Positions 6,795 to 9,999 of a DNA stretch of 9,999 bases are shown in pieces. The stretch covers positions 1-9,999 of the forward strand of contig JBAUHN010000030.1 in NCBI GenBank assembly GCA_049680295.1, in the 5' to 3' direction. A model generated the notes under the pieces. The model was not told where the DNA came from. It worked only from the letters and a program-made list of their open reading frames with translations, and searched no databases. This DNA is from JBAUHN01 sp049680295. GTDB taxonomy: Bacteria > Pseudomonadota > Alphaproteobacteria > Rhodobacterales > Rhodobacteraceae. How positions within the stretch are numbered: position 1 is the stretch's first letter; each line of letters starts with the position of its first letter. The translations under genes and the position numbers were made by a program.

Positions 6795-7005
6795 GTCGAC
6801 GATAGACTTGATCGAACTACCAGCTGCGAATGGTGATCTGAAGCGGTCCCAGCTTTTGGACAATTTTGGATCGCATGCCATTCCGAAATGCGACACAACA
6901 GGCGCATCCGCGCAGGGTGCGCGCTACCCTGACTTGCGACTTTTGAGTGATAACAGCCTATGGATTATCCCGGCACAGCGCTCCAACGACCCTATGCCTG
7001 TATAA
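6793..7005 (+). CDS. Doubtful small ORF, 70 residues, unknown
   Basis: An ATG just after the terminator hairpin opens a 70-codon frame (start MSTIDLIELP, end NDPMPV). AGGA (6783-6786) lies six bases upstream, a usable ribosome site, but three of its four bases fall in the hairpin's 3' arm. The product is soluble, has no membrane segment or signal peptide, has one cysteine and matches no family I recognise. The rest of this 478-base gap (6747-7224) holds no other gene candidate before the operators at 7150. It could be a real small protein, a gene remnant or a chance ORF; chance is the safest reading. Confidence 0.2.
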   Translation: MSTIDLIELPAANGDLKRSQLLDNFGSHAIPKCDTTGASAQGARYPDLRLLSDNSLWIIPAQRSNDPMPV

Positions 7006-7149
7006 AGTCCACGTAAAACCGATCGCATTGGGGCTAACGCCCACGACTTTCAGCTTCACACAGTTGCTGCGTCATAGGTTTGGAATTTTTTGAAGCACAG
7101 CGGGCCCTTGGTTGGCCAAGCAAAGGATTCGGCGCGACGCGTGACAGAA

Positions 7150-7167
7150 AAGTACGATATCGTACTT
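7150..7167. promoter_or_regulatory. MarR-type operator A (perfect 18-bp palindrome)
   Basis: AAGTACGATATCGTACTT reads the same on both strands. Its core CGATATCG recurs twice within the next 43 bases. It ends on the first two bases of the -35 element. The most likely binder is the MarR regulator encoded by the second gene of the operon. Confidence 0.75.
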
Positions 7168-7194
7168 GATTTTGATACGATATCGAATTATAAA
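7166..7194 (+). promoter_or_regulatory. Promoter of the nitroreductase-marR operon
   Basis: TTGATT (7166-7171) and TATAAA (7189-7194) are spaced exactly 17 bases, matching 4/6 and 5/6 of the sigma-70 consensus. The predicted start point is near 7200-7202, about 24 bases before the ATG. All three CGATATCG sites overlap this element or the start point, so repressor binding would exclude RNA polymerase. Confidence 0.65.
7175..7188. promoter_or_regulatory. MarR-type operator B
   Basis: ATACGATATCGAAT is a 14-base palindrome with one mismatched pair around the core CGATATCG. It lies in the spacer between -35 and -10, centred 23 bases from operator A. Confidence 0.65.
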
Positions 7195-7195
7195 G

Positions 7196-7207
7196 TCCGA
7201 TATCGTA
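7196..7207. promoter_or_regulatory. MarR-type operator C
   Basis: TCCGATATCGTA carries the same CGATATCG core with weaker flanks. It covers the predicted transcription start and is centred 20 bases from operator B. The graded symmetry of A, B and C suggests ordered or cooperative binding. Confidence 0.6.
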
Positions 7208-7224
7208 TCAGATGGAATCATACA

Positions 7225-8331
7225 ATGACACTTTCAAGACGTAAAATGATCGGCCTAGTAGGCGGCGGAGCAGTGCTTGCCGCGACTGCCTCAGCGGGCG
7301 GCTTCCTGGCGACCCGCCGCCCGACGCGCGCGCTTGCGCCCTGGGCGGCGGCGGGTGACTATACTGAACCAAGGATGCGTGCACTTTCTTATGCCATTCT
7401 CGCTCCTAACCCGCACAATCGACAGCCGTGGGTCGCTGAATTGCTGGGCGATGATCGGTTGGTTATCCACCGCGACAAATCCCGGAATCTGCCCGAGACC
7501 GACCCGTTTGACCGCCAGTTGACTATAGGCATGGGTTGTTTTCTGGAACTTTTGCGCATGGCAGCGGCTGAAGATGAATATGAATTGGAAACCGATCTCT
7601 TCCCACAAGGTGATGACGGGCCGGTCGCTGCGATCCGGTTTGTGAAGGGCGGCGCAAAAGATCCGTTGTTTGAATATGTCTTTGACCGACATACCAACCG
7701 AAACGGCTATGAAGACCGGCCCATTGCACAAGATGCGGTCGCAGCCTTGGCCGGTTATGCTTCGATAAAGAATGATCCCGTCGACGTCGATGCGTTGCGT
7801 GCCCTTACACGCGAAGCAATGGAAATAGAGATGAAGACCAAGCACACCATGAAGGAAAGTGTCGACCTGATGCGGATTGGCAAAGCCGAGATTGAAGCCA
7901 AGCCCGATGGAATTTCTCTGGGCGGCCCGTTTCTTGAAACTCTGAAGGTGGTCGGGATGTTGCGCCGCGAAGATCAACTTGATCCGTCCAGCACCGGCTT
8001 CAAACAAGGGCTTGATATGATCCTAAAAGCGTTGGATGCCACTAACGCCTATGCGGTGATAACCAGTGCAGGCAACACCCGGTTTGATCAGATTGACGCA
8101 GGGCGTGACTGGATCCGGTTGCAACTGGCAGCGACAAGCCAGGGGCTGGCGATGCAACCCGTCAGCCAGGCCCTGCAGGAGTATCCGGAAATGGCAGCGC
8201 ACTACAGGCAGGCCCATGAATTGCTGGCATCCCCCGGACAGACGGTTCAAATGCTTGGACGGCTGGGATATGGTCCGGAAATTGACCCGAGCCCGCGCTG
8301 GCCATTGGAGACACGTATCATACATGGCTGA
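7225..8331 (+). CDS. Tat-exported Acg-type nitroreductase-like FMN oxidoreductase
   Basis: This 368-residue protein is probably an FMN-binding oxidoreductase working outside the cytoplasm. Residues 4-24 form a twin-arginine signal (SRRKMIG, then a Gly/Ala-rich hydrophobic stretch), which suits a protein that folds with its flavin before export. Family motifs are APNPHNRQPW (60-69), a phosphate- or flavin-contacting segment of nitroreductases; LPETDPFDRQLTIGMGCFLELLRMA (split at 89-113); DRHTNR (154-159); AATSQGLAMQPVSQALQ (302-318); and PRWPLETRI near the C-terminus. I chose ATG 7225 because it starts the Tat signal and lies just after the promoter; a longer TTG-started frame from 7090 would translate through promoter and operators. 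It overlaps the marR gene by 8 bases. The electron acceptor in the cell is unknown; Acg relatives often lack clear nitroreductase activity. Confidence 0.87.
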   Translation: MTLSRRKMIGLVGGGAVLAATASAGGFLATRRPTRALAPWAAAGDYTEPRMRALSYAILAPNPHNRQPWVAELLGDDRLVIHRDKSRNLPETDPFDRQLTIGMGCFLELLRMAAAEDEYELETDLFPQGDDGPVAAIRFVKGGAKDPLFEYVFDRHTNRNGYEDRPIAQDAVAALAGYASIKNDPVDVDALRALTREAMEIEMKTKHTMKESVDLMRIGKAEIEAKPDGISLGGPFLETLKVVGMLRREDQLDPSSTGFKQGLDMILKALDATNAYAVITSAGNTRFDQIDAGRDWIRLQLAATSQGLAMQPVSQALQEYPEMAAHYRQAHELLASPGQTVQMLGRLGYGPEIDPSPRWPLETRIIHG

Positions 8332-8779
8332 CGATAAACTTGGTCCCTATTTTGCGCTGATCTACGAAGTGGGGATCATCAACCAAATCGGCACAGCGTT
8401 TCTGGAGGCGCGCCTGCCAGGCGGCCTATTGGTATCACATTTTGGCGTCGTCAGCCACCTGATCAGAGTTGGTGATGGTGCGACGCCGTTGGAATTGGCG
8501 CGCGCCTTTCAAGTGGCAAAAACGACAATGACACATACATTGGCCGGGCTAGAGAAGCATGGGTTTGTCGAGATGCGCCCCAACCCGGGTGACAAACGCT
8601 CGAAACAAGTTTGGCTTACTTCCTCCGGTAAACAATTCCGCGATGACGCGTTGACGAAACTGGCACCGTTGTTCGAGGTGTTGGACAAACAGTTTTCGTC
8701 TGACCGCGTCGCCGCGATACTGCCTGAACTTGCCGAGTTTCGCGCGGTGATCGATCGTCTGAGAGATGAGATGCCATAG
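8324..8779 (+). CDS. MarR family transcriptional regulator (likely repressor of its own operon)
   Basis: This 151-residue protein has the MarR layout. N- and C-terminal dimerisation helices flank a winged helix-turn-helix: helix TPLELARAFQ (54-63), recognition helix VAKTTMTHTLAGLEKHG (64-80) and a wing RPNPGDKRSKQVWLT (85-99) with the usual Asp-Lys-Arg at 90-92. It contains no cysteine, so cysteine oxidation cannot be the signal; a small-molecule ligand is more likely. The ATG overlaps the flavoprotein stop as ATGGCTGA, so the two are cotranscribed and probably translationally coupled. The three CGATATCG sites on the operon promoter are the natural target. Family is firm; target and inducer are inferred. 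Confidence 0.9.
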   Translation: MADDKLGPYFALIYEVGIINQIGTAFLEARLPGGLLVSHFGVVSHLIRVGDGATPLELARAFQVAKTTMTHTLAGLEKHGFVEMRPNPGDKRSKQVWLTSSGKQFRDDALTKLAPLFEVLDKQFSSDRVAAILPELAEFRAVIDRLRDEMP

Positions 8780-8783
8780 CAAG

Positions 8784-8820
8784 GGGACGTGCTTGCCTGG
8801 CGATAAAGCGTCCCGCCTTT
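8784..8820. terminator. Possible terminator between convergent genes
   Basis: GGGACG (8784-8789) pairs with CGTCCC (8809-8814); CTT and AAG can extend the stem past a small bulge, leaving an 11-base loop. GCCTTT follows on the plus strand. It lies just after marR and between convergent genes. Weak T-run, so moderate to low certainty. From 8821 to 8935 I see no gene, only a short GCGAAG repetition near 8869 and a 10-base palindrome at 8888-8897. Confidence 0.4.
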
Positions 8821-8935
8821 AACCTGAGCCATTAAGCATCACTTTTCGCGTTGAGCCGCAGGCGAAGGCGAAGGCAGCGAACAAGTGAAACATGTTTAAG
8901 GCGGGGCGCTCTAGTGGGCACAAGGCTGCTAAAGT

Positions 8936-9304
8936 TCACGCGCTGATTGGGGCGAGCTTCCATTGCAGTAAGCCGCAGGCACCGACAAACGCTGCTATTC
9001 CAATTGCCGCGATTATGCCGCTCGGGGTTGTGATCCACAGACCGAAAATCAAAAGTGCACTCGTCGCCGCCACCCAAATTGCGTCTCCTAATGCGAAGGC
9101 AAGAACACTTAATCTGTCCGGTTGCGCGCGTAGGCTTGTCCAGACCAGCATCACCGAATTGATCAAAAGCCCGGCGCCCAACAACTGTAGCACGAGAATA
9201 GGCGGTGTGCCGACGATTTCTGCCGTCGCCGGGGCAGCAAAGGTAAACAGAGCACCGAACAACGCGCAAGAAGCGGCATTTGCTCGTAAAACTTGTTTTA
9301 ACAT
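8936..9304 (-). CDS. Small four-helix inner-membrane protein, unknown function
   Basis: This 122-residue protein has four predicted membrane helices at about 8-28, 35-57, 67-90 and 95-115 with short loops. The recognisable points are LLGAGLLINSVMLVW (41-55), an acidic residue in FALGDAIWV (70-78, Asp74) inside or next to helix 3, and GLLQWKL near the end. The first helix could be read as a signal peptide (APATA before EIV), but the even spacing favours a four-helix protein. GGAG seven bases before the ATG supports the start. It is divergent from a marR gene across 56 bases containing an operator, so it is probably that regulator's target. I do not recognise the family; it could be a small transporter or a stress-linked membrane protein. 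The overlapping frame on the other strand is a shadow. Confidence 0.7.
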   Translation of the reverse strand: MLKQVLRANAASCALFGALFTFAAPATAEIVGTPPILVLQLLGAGLLINSVMLVWTSLRAQPDRLSVLAFALGDAIWVAATSALLIFGLWITTPSGIIAAIGIAAFVGACGLLQWKLAPISA

Positions 9305-9322
9305 TGTAGGTCTCCGCGCACC

Positions 9323-9341
9323 TTGTTAACTTGGTTTACAA
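9323..9341. promoter_or_regulatory. Operator between divergent membrane-protein and marR genes
   Basis: TTGTTAACTTGGTTTACAA is an inverted repeat (arms TTGTTAAC and GTTTACAA, 7 of 8 positions symmetrical, 3-base centre) in the middle of the 56-base gap. One bound MarR dimer could control both genes. TACAAT (9337-9342) resembles a plus-strand -10 and overlaps it, but no good -35 is present. Confidence 0.55.
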
Positions 9342-9360
9342 TTAGCGGGAGAAACCCATC

Positions 9361-9834
9361 ATGTCAACCAGGTTAACAAAAACTTCTGCAATCGCTGGCT
9401 ATGACTTGGTCGACAGCCACGCTCTTGCGTTCACCCAAGCGACGGAGTCTTTTCGGGAGCGCATAATCGTGTGGTTGCTTTCAAAGCTTTGGAAAGATGG
9501 CTTCGAAGGACTTAAAGCCAACCAGCTTGTCTTTTTGGGGTCTTTGGATTGTGGCGTGAATTTCGCTTCCGAGTTAGCGCGAACCCTTGGGATATCGCGT
9601 CAGGCCGTGCACAAGACTGTCCGCGAATTAGAAGATGCTGATTGGCTGGCGACACGACCTGACGCGGCACGCGGCAATCAGCGTGTGATCGTTTTCACCA
9701 AAGAAGGCGAACGCATGATGTCACATGCACGCGCACATTTTTTGACTTTAGACACTTTACTGATGCAAAAATTCGGCAAAGAAAGACTGGCCGAACTTCT
9801 GGACCTATTGAGTCTTGATCCCAACGCGGACTGA
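9361..9834 (+). CDS. MarR family transcriptional regulator (second MarR module)
   Basis: This 157-residue protein has a winged helix-turn-helix: NFASELARTLG (67-77), recognition helix ISRQAVHKTVRELEDADWL (78-96) and a wing RPDAARGNQRVIVFT (99-113). Helical dimerisation regions lie on both sides. Its wing has Ala-Arg-Gly-Asn where the other MarR here has Asp-Lys-Arg, and it has a single cysteine (C64), so the two regulators are not close copies. GGGAGA eight bases before the ATG supports the start. It is divergent from the four-helix membrane protein, with an operator between them and a second similar site within its own codons 3-7. That points to autoregulation and control of the membrane protein. 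Inducer unknown. Confidence 0.87.
   Translation: MSTRLTKTSAIAGYDLVDSHALAFTQATESFRERIIVWLLSKLWKDGFEGLKANQLVFLGSLDCGVNFASELARTLGISRQAVHKTVRELEDADWLATRPDAARGNQRVIVFTKEGERMMSHARAHFLTLDTLLMQKFGKERLAELLDLLSLDPNAD
9367..9379 (+). promoter_or_regulatory. Second copy of the MarR half-site inside the marR coding start
   Basis: ACCAGGTTAACAA matches 12 of 13 bases of the minus-strand sequence ACCAAGTTAACAA at 9323-9335, in opposite orientation. The GTTAAC centres lie 47 bases apart. It could be an auxiliary operator that blocks elongation or supports looping. Confidence 0.4.
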
Positions 9835-9999
9835 TACACCGAATTCCGTTATCGAAATGTAGCCTGCCTGAAAAGACGGTCGTTTTTCTGTGGTGCGGTG
9901 GGTCTCGGCCTTTTTACGTGTCTTGATGGTTCGGGCACGGCGCGACGCGGCGCGCAGCAGAACCACACCGACAGGAACAGACGCGATCATTCGATCATC
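9835..9999. other. Right-edge stretch with no identified feature
   Basis: No gene is supported here. A 61-codon minus-strand frame (9805-9990) is rich in Arg, Lys and Thr, overlaps the end of marR, has no evident ribosome site within the window and no recognisable motif. AAAAGAC/GTCGTTTTT near 9870-9886 cannot form a stem with a usable loop, so no clear terminator for marR was found. Confidence 0.4.

Noticed and set aside
6372..6896. Minus-strand 174-codon frame across the receptor end and hairpin
   Set aside because: Mostly antisense to the TAXI receptor and runs through the terminator; no recognisable domain.
7100..7120. CTTGG-TTGG-CCAAG small hairpin upstream of the flavoprotein promoter
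   Set aside because: Only five pairs with no T-run; expected by chance.
7090..7224. Upstream in-frame extension of the flavoprotein from a TTG at 7090
   Set aside because: It would translate through the promoter and all three operators and would place the Tat signal inside the protein; ATG 7225 fits better.
7291..8007. Minus-strand frame of 238 codons
   Set aside because: Antisense to the flavoprotein, no motif and no ribosome site; the plus frame is well supported.
8865..8880. Short GGCGAA repetition
   Set aside because: Only about two and a half units; too short to call a repeat element.
8892..9329. Plus-strand 145-codon frame overlapping the small membrane protein
   Set aside because: The minus frame has four clean membrane helices, a ribosome site and a sensible divergent layout; this frame has none.
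9805..9990. Minus-strand 61-codon frame at the right edge
   Set aside because: Overlaps the marR end, basic low-complexity product, no family match.

Overview
The window looks like a chromosomal piece of a marine-type alphaproteobacterium, most likely Rhodobacterales (roseobacter-like). This is inferred from moderate G+C, gene style and content (a betaine-type ABC importer, a fused TAXI-TRAP transporter, small MarR modules), not from a marker gene. No tRNA, rRNA, CRISPR array, insertion sequence or phage gene is visible.

Region 1 (1-2645, minus strand) is an osmoprotectant-type ABC importer operon read right to left: periplasmic binding protein, ATPase, then the N-terminal 180 residues of the permease, which runs off the left edge. 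An 11-bp hairpin lies between the first two genes, and ATPase and permease overlap as TGATG. The permease begins with an unusual extension: a DUF2628-like segment, a membrane segment and a long predicted coiled coil.

Region 2 (2646-3084) is a divergent control region with three inverted repeats of the form TTTTGT-N2/3-ACAAAA. They probably bind the GntR/FCD regulator encoded next to it and could control both directions.

Region 3 (3085-6746, plus strand) is a compact operon: GntR/FCD regulator (TTG start), fused DctQM-type TRAP permease and TAXI-type solute receptor. A strong hairpin follows it. The substrate cannot be read from the sequence; sharing a control region with a betaine-type importer hints at a related small organic solute.

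Region 4 (6747-7149) is mostly non-coding apart from a doubtful 70-codon ORF just after the hairpin.

Region 5 (7150-8779, plus strand) is a two-gene operon: a Tat-exported Acg-type nitroreductase-like flavoprotein and a MarR regulator. Its promoter is covered by three CGATATCG operators at the -35, the spacer and the start point, so tight autorepression is likely.

Region 6 (8780-9834) holds a second MarR module: a four-helix membrane protein (minus) divergent from a MarR regulator (plus), with an operator in the 56-bp gap and a near-copy inside the regulator's first codons. The last 165 bases hold nothing I can name.
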